NCBI GenBank assembly: GCA_001599595.1
Contig: BCHH01000002.1
Span: 844,390 to 908,389 of the forward strand
Direction: 5' to 3'
Source of the DNA: Beverwykella pulmonaria
Lineage: Eukaryota > Ascomycota > Dothideomycetes > Pleosporales > Melanommataceae
DNA: 64,000 bases
Part shown: piece by piece, positions 24,679 through 34,968 of the stretch
Layout of the letters: every line of letters starts with the position of its first letter
Numbering within the stretch: position 1 is the stretch's first letter
Program-made: the position numbers and the translations under genes
The notes under the pieces: generated by a model
What the model was told of the DNA's origin: nothing
Databases searched by the model: none
What the model saw: only the letters and a program-made list of their open reading frames with translations

Positions 24679-26096
24679 TTACACTCGTAGTAGCTTAGCA
24701 GCGTACTGAACTATCAGCTCCTCACTTGGGAACGACATTTCCTCCAATTTCTGTGCGTACGGGGTCGGGACCTCGGCGCCGGTCACACGGGCCGGAGGCG
24801 CCTCCAGGTAGTCGAATGCGTATTCACAGGTGAGAGCCATGATTTCAGAGGCGACGCCGAAAGACGGGAAACCAGACTCCACACACAGCATGTGGCCGGT
24901 CTTCTTAACCGACTTGACGATGGCCTCGACGTCCAGGGGTTTTATCGATCGGAGATTGATCACCTCGGCTTCGACGCCATATCGCTTCTTCAATTCTTCC
25001 GCGGCCACGAGTGATTGGCCAACGCAGCGGGACAGGGTGACGATGGTGAGATCCTTGCCGGGGCGTTCGATCTTGGCTTTCCCGAACTAGAGGGTATTAG
25101 AAGGCACGATCGCGAATCTGGGATTTCTGGGGTCATACAGGAATAACAAAGTCATCCTTTTGGGCAGCTTCGCTCATCGGGAAAGAAAGACCGTACAGCA
25201 ACCTGCAGAATGATTAGCACTGTTAAGCCAAAGAGAATCGGCTGTCTTACTCGTTCTCCAACACAACGACCGGATTGGGGTCTCGAATAGCAGCTTTCAA
25301 GAGACCCTTGGCATCTTCTGCGCTGTAGGGAGCGACCACCTTCAAGCCAGGGATGCTTCCATACCACGCCGTGTAGTCCTGGGAGTGCTGGGCCGCAACA
25401 CCGGAGGCGAAGCCATTAGGTCCACGGAAGGTGATGTTGCAGGGCTGGATACCACCGGACATGTAGTGGGTTTTCGCGGCGGAGTTGATGATCTGGTCAA
25501 TGGCCTGCATGGCGAAGTTGAAGGTCATAAATTCGCACTGTGACTGGGTTAGCCACCGCTTCGAGCACCACACATCCATTTCTACTGACAATGGGGTGAA
25601 GTCCGGCCAGAGCAGCACCGACAGTAAGACCAGCGAAGCCAGACTCAGTGATAGGGCTGTCGATTACCCTCTTCTCGCCGAAGCGGTCGAGCAGACCCTT
25701 CGTAACTTTGTATCTGCGGATGGCATTAGCTCCATGTTCGCAGTCGCAATGGATAGCGCAGGCTCCAAATCCAGCAACAGCTTTTATGGCCTCCACCACG
25801 TGTACATCTTCCTCAGGAATCCAATTGGTGAAGTGAAGGACAACCTACGCTCCGTTGTATTGTGCGACCTCCTCTCCAAGCACAAAGACCTTGTCGTTCT
25901 GTTCCATCTCCTCGGCCATTGCTTCATTCAGCGCATCTCGCACCGTCATCTCCTTGACGCCGCTGGACGACGCATATCCTCTACTTCTCGCAATCGACGG
26001 GAATGCAGCTGTTGCGCGAAACGCGGGTCGGAGGGCAGGAGCCGGCCGCGAAGCTGACAGCGCGCGAGCAGCTGGTCGGAAGAGCCTGGAGGCCAT
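24679..26096 (-). CDS. PDB1: Pyruvate dehydrogenase E1 component beta subunit, mitochondrial
   Basis: Beta subunit of the thiamine-diphosphate E1 heterotetramer that decarboxylates pyruvate in the mitochondrial matrix. Five exons on the minus strand: 26096-25849, 25713-25590, 25537-25251, 25202-25139 and 25086-24679 give 376 residues. The N-terminus is rich in Arg, Ala and Ser with no acidic residues for about 50 positions (a targeting presequence). Conserved blocks: [88 protein letters not shown], and the C-terminal transketolase-like half with [15 protein letters not shown] and [10 protein letters not shown]. The first intron (135 nt) is longer than the others, which are 48-52 nt. The ATG at 26096 is chosen over an upstream in-frame non-ATG codon. 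Very secure identification. Confidence 0.96.
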
Positions 26097-26740
26097 TGCT
26101 GTGGGTGTGCGAGAATAGAGGGAGAGGAGAGAGAGGGCCGTGGGCAAGTGATGGCCGGTAAGATAGGTGGTATTGTGGATGGGGAATGAGATTTCTCACG
26201 ACGACGTGCTGAATTCCCGGAGCCGATCCCCGACAAATGTTGAGATGACTTTGGCCGGAGCTTGGACCACCTTTCGTCTCCCCAACGGCATCACACAGAG
26301 AGAGAGATAATTCTCAAGCAATGGTTCGCTCTCCGGTCTATGTCTTCAAATTAGGGAGAAGCTTTGCTACATTCTCTGAAACGCTACACAAGCATTGGTT
26401 CAGACACTACAAATTCATCGCACTGATATATCGACCCTCCAATGCGTGAGGATCTATGCATTACTACTACTACGTCTTGTCCTATGCTCTATACTCCGGC
26501 TCGCCGTGGTTCTCGTGTCCATTACCCCGACCTCGTTGCTCGCAACGCCCAGATATTACAATCATATAGTGCGACTCCGCCGAGAATGCTGTCATGCATG
26601 AAATGCCGTGAAATGGCAGGCTACCGCGATCGAACGTAAACTCGCCAGAAAGCGGCCAAGAAAAGGCTCGCTGAGCAAACCAGCCAGAAAGGCAAAAGAA
26701 AGGAAGGGAAAGCCAAAAGGTATCACCGCTCCAGAAGACG
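26097..26740. other. Intergenic between ERG6 and PDB1
   Basis: Promoter of PDB1 and 3' flank of ERG6, both on the minus strand. No additional gene is seen. Confidence 0.45.
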
Positions 26741-27993
26741 CTACGAGCTTTCTGGTTTCCGTCCAACCATCAGGTACATGGGCGTAAACAGCTTCTTCTC
26801 TCCACCTGCTACAAGGCAATCCGCCGCAAGGGCAAGGCTGTCTGCCGTCTTCTGAGTGCCGCCCGGTGCAATTCCAACCATTTCCAAGGCACCGACAAAC
26901 CTGTGAATCAGGCCTCTGCCAATTTTGGTCATGCGGAGAATGGTTGGAATGTCGCCAATAGTGCTGATGTACTTCAGGTTACCAGAAATCGGCCAGTACC
27001 ATGGCGCGACATCTCCTTCCCGGTCAGCCAAGTCCTCGTGATGCTCCATTACGAAGCCGGCCGTCTTCATCGCTTTGAGAGCCACTTCCACCTTCTCCAT
27101 ATTCGAGATGCCGTCACCAATCTCAATGCCAAGGCGGATCTTCTTGTGCTCAGGGTTGTCGTTGTCGTACGCGTCGGTCATAAGCCATTCGTAGACGCCA
27201 AAGACGCCACCGGGCTTGAGGACGCGGAAGATTTCGCTGTAGATGCCCTCGAGGGAGGGTGCGTGGACGGTCGCCTCGATAGCGTAGACAGCGTCGAAGG
27301 AGTTGTCAGGGAAGGACATTTGCTAAGACCCGTGTCAGCGGCTCTGTCCATCGAACAAGGGGTACACGCACGTACCATGAAATCACCCTTTGTGAACTTC
27401 AGCTTGTGGGAAAGGCCCTCCTTCTGTGCGTAGTGTGTCGCGCGCTCGATCTGGTAGTCGTTGTTGTTCAAGCCAATGACATTGACGCCGGAGAACTTGA
27501 CAATCTCTCGCGCTGGTCCTCCCACACCGCAGCCCACATCCAGCACGCGCATGTTGTCCCGGAGGCCCATCATGTGGGCCAGGTAGTGTTCGTGGCGGGC
27601 AATGGCCTGGTGGAACGACTCGCCGTAGGCATAGCGACAGAAGTGGAAGCTCTGGCCCCAGCCATATTCGTAGAGGTCGGTGGCGAGGTTATAGTAGTGC
27701 CTGGTCAGTGTTGCGTATTCGTCTCGTCGAGCCTGCGAGCGTGAGCGGGACTAGTAAACAGGAAAGTCGGGGCAACATTGTCTACCTACCTTGCGAGTCT
27801 CCTCTGTCTCTTCCTCGGCGGGTTTGTTGTCCCAGTGCTTGAAGTACTCGTCTACTGCGGCCTTCTGGGCAACTCGGTCTTTTTGGAGCATAGAAGTCAT
27901 GCCACCTTTCGCCTTAGCGGATTTACCATGCATGGCCTTGTTGAAGGCAGCATCACGAGTATGGTCTTGCGCTTCGAGCGCAATTGGAGACAT
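26741..27993 (-). CDS. ERG6: Sterol 24-C-methyltransferase
   Basis: S-adenosylmethionine-dependent enzyme that methylates C-24 of zymosterol or lanosterol in ergosterol synthesis, at ER and lipid droplets. Three exons (27993-27790, 27732-27376, 27322-26741) with 57- and 53-nt introns give 380 residues, the usual length. Family blocks: [29 protein letters not shown] (sterol-binding region I), SAM motif [55 protein letters not shown], and the C-terminal sterol methyltransferase domain with [23 protein letters not shown]. The start MSPIALEAQ at 27993 is the first ATG in the family-like frame. It is divergent from the splicing factor gene SLT11 over 600 bp. No lesions. Confidence 0.97.
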
Positions 27994-28593
27994 GTTGAAA
28001 GAGCTTCTTTGCTGGCAAGCACAGAGGGAGGCGTGGTGTGACAGAGACAATTGCAGAGGGGAATCTCAAGGGCAAAAGAGCGGTCAATTGGGGTGTGGAA
28101 GAAATAACGAGCGGAGACCCTGATAAATAGCGGAGGGAGATTTGTTAGCCAGGAGAAATCGTACAGACGGGGCTGTGATTGGCTCGCGCCTAGGCGTCTC
28201 CTATTGGCTCGTGGACACCGCCTTGGTTGACTCTACGTTCACTAAATCGCTTTCAGCAAAAAGGACGACCGGGTCGCAGCGAGCGTGCGCGGCAGCATTG
28301 CGCTCACCGCAATAGACTTCGTGATAGAATTCATGGTTGCTGCTCTCCGTCCGTTTTGTTTTTGACAGGTCGTAGGGCACGGACGCGCGGCGATAAAATA
28401 TCCGCCACCCGACCTGCGCTAGGACATGAACCTCGTCGTCACTTTTGCCCGTTTCGTGCTTTCAGAGCACTTCCACCACACCCCTGCGCCGCCGCCATAG
28501 ACTCTCAGATCTCACAACTCCGACGATACATAGATCACAACCGTCACTCATACTGTACGGCCCGGACGAACGCCACGCGTCGACCCAAGAACG
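27994..28593. promoter_or_regulatory. Divergent promoter ERG6/SLT11
   Basis: A 600-bp spacer between the divergent ERG6 and SLT11 starts. It contains GATTGGCT and CTATTGGCT (CCAAT-box type) at about 28167 and 28199. No open frame of its own is credible. Confidence 0.5.
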
Positions 28594-29763
28594 ATGCCGC
28601 CGCAGATCAAACAGGATCTGAACCGGTCCGGCTGGGAGACGACCGATTTCCCTTCGGTATGCGAACGATGCCTGCCAGACAACCCTTATGTGCAGATGCT
28701 CAAGGAAGACTATGGAGCTGTAGGTATACCCCGTATTCTGTTTGTGCCAGCAGTAGCTGACTGTCTCCAGGAATGCAAGATCTGCACACGCCCGTTCACC
28801 ATATTCCGATGGAAAGCCGATCGCACCGCCCGCCAAAAGCGCACAAACATCTGCCTCACATGCGCCCGCCTGAAGAACTGCTGCCAGTGCTGCATGCTCG
28901 ATCTGTCCTTCGGCCTGCCCATCGTCGTGCGTGACGCTGCGCTGAAGATGGTGGCGCCCGGTCCCCAAAGCGGCATTAACCGAGAATACTACGCGCAAGA
29001 GCACGAGAAGGAGATCGAAGAGGGCAGGGGGGCCATAGAAGCGTACGACAAGACGGATGAGAAAGCACGAGAGCTGTTGAGGCGGCTGGCGACAAGCGAG
29101 CCCTACTACAAGAAGCAGCGGAGAATCGAGGCCGAGGGCGGCGATGAGACGCAGAAGGCGCTTCCGGCTCCTGGGGGTGGCGGGGGTAGTGCTGGCGGAC
29201 ACGCGCCTGGCCCTATTCGAACCAGAGACTCGAGGGGTGGCCGTGGAGGCATGAGAGTCGGGCGGGGCGGTCGTTTGCCAGGCGCACAATCCGTTCCTAG
29301 TCCGCAGGATTGGCTCCCTCCAGCAGACCCGACCGTTGCGTCCCTTTTCGTTACGGGTGTGGAAGACGACCTCCCCGAGCACGACATACGCACCCACTTC
29401 GCGCAATACGGCACGCTCCGGTCAGTCGTTTGCTCACACCGAGCGCATTGCGCGTACATCAATTACGTGAAGAGGGCGGACGCAGAGACGGCGGCAGAGG
29501 CACTACAAGGCAAGGTGGTCATCAAGGGCTGTCCGATGAGAGTCACGTGGGGCAGGCCGAAGCAGTTGGACAGCATGGATCAGAATCAGAGGATAATGTA
29601 TGCCAAAGAAGGCAGAGCTGCCAGTGGCGCCGCAAAGCGAGCTGCTGCAGCCCAAGCTGCCCTCGACGCTGGCCCGGCAGAGAACCTGGACAGCCTGGCC
29701 GCGATTGCGCCACCTCCGGGCACGGACGACGAAGTCAACTACGCCAGTCTGGCTGGAAATTAA
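28594..29763 (+). CDS. SLT11: Pre-mRNA-splicing factor Slt11/Ecm2 (RBM22-like)
   Basis: Component of the Prp19/NTC-associated spliceosome core that contacts U2/U6 RNA. Two exons, 28594-28719 and 28771-29763, give 372 residues. The N-terminal zinc-binding region has paired cysteines (SVCERCLPDNPYVQM, ECKICTRPFTIFRW, CLTCARLKNCCQCCMLDLSFGLP). A charged helical part follows, then a Gly/Arg-rich linker and an RRM (ASLFVTGVEDDLPEHDIRTHFAQYGTL ... VKGCPMRVTWGRPK-like). The MPPQIKQDLNRSGWE start and GINREYYAQEHEKEIEEG are hallmarks of fungal Slt11. The 51-nt intron is a multiple of three and has no stop, so retention would insert 17 residues just before the second zinc-binding block; the family has none there. 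It is convergent with MZM1. Confidence 0.94.
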   Translation: MPPQIKQDLNRSGWETTDFPSVCERCLPDNPYVQMLKEDYGAVGIPRILFVPAVADCLQECKICTRPFTIFRWKADRTARQKRTNICLTCARLKNCCQCCMLDLSFGLPIVVRDAALKMVAPGPQSGINREYYAQEHEKEIEEGRGAIEAYDKTDEKARELLRRLATSEPYYKKQRRIEAEGGDETQKALPAPGGGGGSAGGHAPGPIRTRDSRGGRGGMRVGRGGRLPGAQSVPSPQDWLPPADPTVASLFVTGVEDDLPEHDIRTHFAQYGTLRSVVCSHRAHCAYINYVKRADAETAAEALQGKVVIKGCPMRVTWGRPKQLDSMDQNQRIMYAKEGRAASGAAKRAAAAQAALDAGPAENLDSLAAIAPPPGTDDEVNYASLAGN

Positions 29764-29845
29764 AGGGCTACCTATAGGCAGAGTTTGGCGTTTTGGTCGG
29801 TATGCATGAATGGGTATCACGGTTCCGATTGGGGGTGGTCAAAAA

Positions 29846-30295
29846 TCAGGGCGAGCAGCACTTGGCACCTGCCGTTGTATTCCCTTTCTTCTTCTTGATA
29901 TCCTCGTTGTCTCCTCGCTCGGTATGCTCGTGTATGCGTAGCTCTAGATGAATCGATTAGCACGTGATGGACTGCCGCGGGTGCTTCGGCGCTCCGTCAC
30001 TCACGGTACCTCTCCGCGTCTTTGTCCAATGCTTGGCCCTGCACTATATTCTCCCTCAGAAATTTGGCCACCTCTTCTGCATGTGTGATTTGTTTGGAGA
30101 ATTCCTCGCTGTCTGGGGCCAATCCACGGTGGTTCTCAAAGTTCTTGCGGGCCTCGTGGCGGGCGGCAATGAGGGTGTTCAGGTCTCCTGCGCAAATGTT
30201 AGATGCGCCAGGTTTTGGCACGGTGCAGTGGAAGGTTTACCTTGAAAAGCAATGCGTGCCGATCGCAGGAGATTTCTGTATGCTACGAGCGCCAT
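29846..30295 (-). CDS. MZM1: LYR-motif mitochondrial protein Mzm1
   Basis: Mitochondrial matrix LYR protein, the complex III assembly chaperone for the Rieske protein (LYRM7 in animals). Three exons: 30295-30241, 30187-30005 and 29943-29846 give 111 residues. It begins MALVAYRNLLRSARIAFQGD, the LYR helix. TLIAARHEARKNFENHRGL and AEEVAKFLRENIVQGQ follow, then the last exon with LRIHEHTERGDNEDI. The third exon is easily missed: without the second intron the frame stops seven bases after its gtgagt donor. That intron (30004-29944) has a gtgagt donor, a gctaat branch site and a ctag acceptor, and restores the usual family length and tail. The gene ends 82 bp from the convergent SLT11 and is divergent from the Lunapark gene over 283 bp. 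Confidence 0.93.
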
Positions 30296-30578
30296 TTCTC
30301 GCTATCGTGCGTTGCGAATGTCCAAGACGTATTGTGGTGGTGGTGTTGCAATGCTGCCATGCCCGAGGTGCGAAGAAACATGTTTCTGCGCACAGGCATC
30401 TCGCGCTCCCTGGCGCCGATCTGTCAGGTGCTGCAGGTGAGGCTCAGAAATCGCTGACGTCGCGACCACCTTCCACTCGACCACTCGACCACACGACCAC
30501 ACGCTCGACCATGTGTGAGCGTCTATAGCGAGCCAAGCTCAGCACCCACATTGGGCTGCATTTTCAATTTCGTACACC
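30296..30578. promoter_or_regulatory. Divergent promoter MZM1/Lunapark
   Basis: Only 283 bp separate the two divergent start codons. It contains a run of CGACCAC-type units around 30466-30510. Any binding site is unassigned. Confidence 0.45.
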
Positions 30579-31865
30579 ATGGTGTCTCTGTGGCCTTGGA
30601 AGGCGAGTCTCCTCCCTCTGCAGAGCTGCAGAGCTGCATAGCTAACCAGGCTACAGTCCGGCGAGGACGCCGCCTCTTTTGAAAAGACCCTCTCGACCCT
30701 GACCGGAAAGATTGCAAGATCCACCGCGCGAAATGACCTCCTACGACAGCGGTCGCGCCGCGTGCGTGTCATGTGGACGCTCTACGCGGGCTTTGCCTAC
30801 ATCCTGGCCGCGTTGCTCCTGATCTTCGTGACAGGCTGGCGGAGCTGGGGGGCGGTGGAGATCTCGGTCATCGCTGGGGGACCTGTGGTGTAAGCCAGAG
30901 TGCAGCCGAGAAGCCATGCTGCGTTTGTTTACTAACAACGGCTCCTTAGCATCTACCTCGTCCGCACATGCCTCACCACGTACTACGACTACCGCGTATC
31001 CAACACCGAACTGTACCTCAAGAATCTCCACAAACAGCGAGATGACACGATTGAGAGGCTGAAGGAGGCCACCAAGTATAACTCTACCCAGCAGCTGCTG
31101 GAGAAGTACAGCTCTTCGCCCAAGCCGGCTCAAGCTGGCTCCCCCGGCTCCCGCAAGAAGTCTCAAGGTCCGCAGAAACCAGCTCAGCCACCGGGGCCGC
31201 GCACCAACATCGCGCCTCCTCCAACTGCGAATATCCAACGTCCATCAAACCAGCACCCGTCTACGCCTCAACGGCCCTCCTCGGTGGCAGCAACGCCGCA
31301 AGGTCCCTCTCCTAAACTAGCCCTACCGTCTCCGGACCCCCCCGGCGCCGAGTTTGCTCCGAACGCATTTGGCCCTCCAGAGTTGACGAGACAGTATTCA
31401 TCTTCCAGCGCAGCTACCTTCATCCAGGCCCATTGGTATGACAGGATCCTGGATGCACTGCTTGGCGAAGACGAGACGCAACCCAAGAACCGTCTCGCGT
31501 TGATCTGTGGCGAATGTAGACTCGTCAATGGGCAAGCCCCCCCAGGAACACACACGATTGAGGACGTAGGCCGATGGAGGTGTGGAGGCTGTGGCGCGTG
31601 GAATGGTAAAGAGAATGTCAAGGAAGATGCGGTTGCAGGTTTGGTGCAAGGCTGGGAAGCCGAGAGAAAGGCACGGGAGAAAGAAGAAAGCCGCAGCACC
31701 GAGAGTGGAGTCGACTCAGACAATCGGGAGACCGAGGATGACGGCGCCGTCGTTTTCGGAACAGACTCGGGATCAGGCGTGGATATTGCAGAAGAGTCGG
31801 TCGAGGATAGCGAACCCCCGGCAAGGTCGACGAGGAGCAAATCCAAGGGCAAGGGAAAGAAGTAG
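30579..31865 (+). CDS. LNP1: Lunapark, ER three-way-junction protein
   Basis: Integral ER membrane protein that stabilises tubular ER junctions. Three exons: 30579-30602, 30657-30889 and 30950-31865 give 390 residues. Two close transmembrane segments (about residues 56-75 and 80-100, WTLYAGFAYILAALLLIFVTGW and VEISVIAGGPVVIYLV) are flanked by charged helices. Then comes a Pro/Ser-rich region and the Lunapark zinc ribbon: YDRILDALLGEDE...RLALICGECRLVNGQAPP...RWRCGGCGAWNG with four Cys. The C-terminus is acidic, then basic. The first exon has only eight codons (MVSLWPWK) and its intron begins GC instead of GT (aag|gcgagt), with a gctaac branch site and an acag acceptor; this join is required to reach the SGEDAASFEKTL start of the conserved part. 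Confidence 0.92.
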
Positions 31866-32750
31866 TGCCCACAGTAGTATGGCCCTGGCGTACGGTCTCG
31901 ATATCTCACAGTGCAGTAGCTGACATGGCTTGAACAAGCGTTTTCTTTAATTAGCAGTATTCAACCACATATCTAAGTTGTTTTTATATCATCATGGGAA
32001 TGATGATATGATATTCAAAGCAAACATTCGTAAGCGTCTTTGTCTGATAGAATGTGTCTCATAGTGTGAAAACGAGACGCTCGACGCGATAGAGGCATGA
32101 TAGAATCCAACTAAGTACCAAACATCCCTCGCTATATCCTCGTCAGCTAATTTTCATATCCATATATGTGCCGTGTGCCGTGTGCCGCTCGTGCGCGTAT
32201 CCAACATCCATTCAAGAATTATTTGTCAAGTTCCCATGTGATAGCTCTGATGCCCGAGATCATAAAGATACACTCGAAACTCCACCAAAAAGAACGGCCG
32301 CTTAGTCAAGGCCACCGCTCGCTAGAGCAAACAACCCGCTGAATCCATGGCCCTCCTTACCCTCGTCTCCATTTTTAACCTTTTGCTCTCCTACCCCTTG
32401 CCGCCCCTTAACGTTTTCTTTGTCTTTCTCGTCCTCTTTCTCGTCCTCCTTATCTCAAAAGAGACGCGCGACTTAGCAGCATCATTCAATGACCGATGAC
32501 GAGCTGCCAGAGCATCCGCCCGTGTCTGTCCACAGAATACGGATCCTCCTCATCGCTCGAATCGTGGTATGGAGACTCTACTACCTTGTCCTCTATCAAC
32601 GGTGCAGGATATATTGGATACAGAGGGCTAGTGCCGGGTGGAGCATTCCGCTAGCGACGGACGGCGGCAGGTGTCTCGACATGCTTGAACACACCCGCTG
32701 TGTGGGCGGGAGTCTTGAGTAGATGGGGGACCATCCTCAAACCGATGGGC
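31866..32750. other. Intergenic, no gene seen
   Basis: 3' flanks of the Lunapark gene and the convergent hypothetical gene. Contains C/T-rich tracts at about 32340-32460. Nothing else is recognised. Confidence 0.4.
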
Positions 32751-33520
32751 TCAAAGCTGGGAGATGTAGATGTGATCGAGGGGGCGATGATACGTGGACA
32801 GCGGAGAGGGGCTGACGGGGCTGTTAGGTTTACTGGAGCCGAGCCAGGGGTTCGGGGCTTGAATGGAGGGTTTGATTTTCAGACTCGTCTCGCGCTCGTC
32901 ATCGGCGTCAGCCTCGTCGGAGCTCTCTTCTGCGATCTTGAGGTTGAAAATATCGGCACTACGACGGGTGGGAGATGACGGTCGACGAGTAAGCTGACCA
33001 CGGAGCAGGTTGCCTTCACCTTCACTTCCTCGGTGAGACCCTATAGATCCAGTCCTTGAACGAGAAATTGTCGCACCCGCATACACTCCCGGCTCGATCT
33101 CAACCAAATCCCCATTCGCGATATGCCCACGTTTATGCTTCTCCACCCTCCTCACTTTGTGCGCCTCCTTAGCGTACTTCCTCGCCCGCGCCTTCGCCGC
33201 ATCCAGCTTTTCCTTCCCTATAAGCCAGTTCTGCAAGCCCCGCAGCACTTTGTTATCCACCAGGGCGGCTATCACAGCGTAGGTCGCAGCTGTTAGCGCA
33301 CTGCGCACTGAGGTGAGTGGATGCCGGTGTTGTCCGGGACCTCACGATGTACGAATTCCCACTCGTCGTTGTTGAAGTTGTTGTCGCCGATGATGGTGTT
33401 TTCGTTGTTGGAGATTTTTGACACAGCGGATGGCTTGCGGGCCTGTGGCTTGTGGTTTGAGGGTTTGGGGTTCCTCTGAGAGCCGCCGGGGTTCTTGGAT
33501 GGGATTGGGTCTATGGTGTT
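32751..33520 (-). CDS. Hypothetical fungal protein, 5' end unresolved
   Basis: I do not recognise the family. The 3' exon (33307-32751) encodes a hydrophobic start (ALTAATYAVIAALVDNKVLRGLQNWLIG), a strongly basic helix (KEKLDAAKARARKYAKEAHKVRRVEKHKRGH), then a Ser/Pro-rich acidic tail. Upstream, about 33520-33346, a Pro/Asn-rich coding-like stretch ends NDEWEFVH and has a good gtgagg donor, but the intron joining it in phase would be only 38 nt, short for this genome. No convincing ATG was found in frame. One possibility is an ATG near 33620 with a weak gtctct donor. The protein may anchor in a membrane, but no role can be given. Confidence 0.5.
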
Positions 33521-34437
33521 GGGTTGTCTGAAGAGACTGTTAAAAGTTGGTTAACGGTGGTTGGGTGACAAGTTGGAAAGAGACACAGAGTTGAGGTAGC
33601 TAAGAGAAGGGTATAGCATATTTGAGGATGGCAGTATTGGTATCGATCGTAGGTCCCGAGGATAAGGAAAGACGCAGTTGAGGATCCGCGACGAGGTGCG
33701 TTGAGTGTCCAAAAAGGGGTATCTACAGAAAGCAGGAAAGGCGAGTCTAAGTATTCAGGGAGCTGGGCGGGAGCTGGAGTGACGATCACTCAAGGTTCAG
33801 CGTTGCGGTACGTGAAGTAAGTAGCTTGATGACGCATACCAACGAGGTCAGTAGCGAATGAGCACTGCACTACAGTCTTCACAATAAACATAGCCTCCAG
33901 TGCCGCGATCGCGAATAGTGAAACGCAGCGAGAATCGGCTCTAAAGGTAAAGACGGCATGGCAACGGCATCGTTAGCAGGTGTCGCGTGGGAGCTGCAGC
34001 GCGTATTGTCAGGCGTTTGAAGCACCGGTAGGCAAAGCTCCAAGTCTTCATAGAGCGCTGCTGACGATATTCTGTAGCCATAGACTGCAGTGCACCTCCT
34101 CGAAAAGCACTAGTTCCAACGTCACAAAGCGCCTGCAATTGGTGCATTTCTCGTGGGTGCCTAACGGGTCTCAATGAACTTCGGACAGTGAATGTAGCAC
34201 ACACGTGACAGCGTAAAAGTGCGCTGCCTCACCTCACCCTCACCCAGTAACCACACTAAACTATCACTTCGTCACTCTGTCTTCTCACTCACTCACTCTT
34301 GCAGCCAGCCCACTGGTACTCTATATTTTCTCACAGCCCGCAACCACTTCCCCTCTCACACACTCTCACACACAGAAAAATTTCGCCACCGCCAGCTCGA
34401 CGCTCAACTCGGCCACCAGCACGCTCAATCTGTCACC
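33521..34437. other. Intergenic, no gene resolved
   Basis: Probably holds the 5' end of the hypothetical gene to the left and the distal promoter of the gene to the right. The 34230-34440 part is pyrimidine-rich with CTCACACACTC-type repeats. Confidence 0.4.
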
Positions 34438-34740
34438 CTCTTTAACCTCAACAAGTAGCTTTGCTGCGTCCAAGTTGAGTCGTCGACCCCCTAAGATCGG
34501 TTGATACGGCCTACCTCTCCGCTTCTGTCACCTGTGTCACCTCCACGCCTCTTCGACTTCAACAGGCAGCTTTCCTGCCTTCGAGCTGACTTGCCGATCG
34601 CCTGCGAGTGAGATCCAACCCACATCTCCACTACCGTCACTACCGTCACCTCCATCACCCCCAAGTTTCTTCGACTTCAACGGCAGCTTTTCTGCTATCG
34701 GGTTGACGTACCCATCTCCTGCAAGCAAGATCCAGCGTCT
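34438..34740 (+). repeat. Triplicated leader repeat, about 115-bp period
   Basis: Three imperfect copies start near 34438 (TTTAACCTCAACAAGTAGCTTT), 34551 (CTTCGACTTCAACAGGCAGC) and 34669 (CTTCGACTTCAACGGCAGCT). Each continues with a TGCT/CTGCC..GAGTTGA-like core and a GATCYRACC-type end. They lie in the pyrimidine-rich region upstream of the gene at 34969, probably in its leader or core promoter. Confidence 0.65.
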
Positions 34741-34968
34741 TCGCCGCCATCACTTCTTTCACCGCCACTCCTCTGCGTCTTCGCCCGCGTCCACGCTACA
34801 TATCCCCACAAAAGCCAAGCTTTCACCGACGCAGTTAGCAGCAGGAGCAGCAATCTCAAAGGTGCGTAATACATTTACTCCCTTCACATACGTGTCTGCT
34901 CACCTTGCAATAGAACCAAACACCGAAATCGCCCATCTTCAACGGCCTCGGCAGAAAACTCAACAGCC

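Noticed and set aside
28462..29406. Long minus-strand open frame opposite SLT11
   Set aside because: It mirrors the GC-rich coding strand of the secure SLT11 gene and has no family motif.
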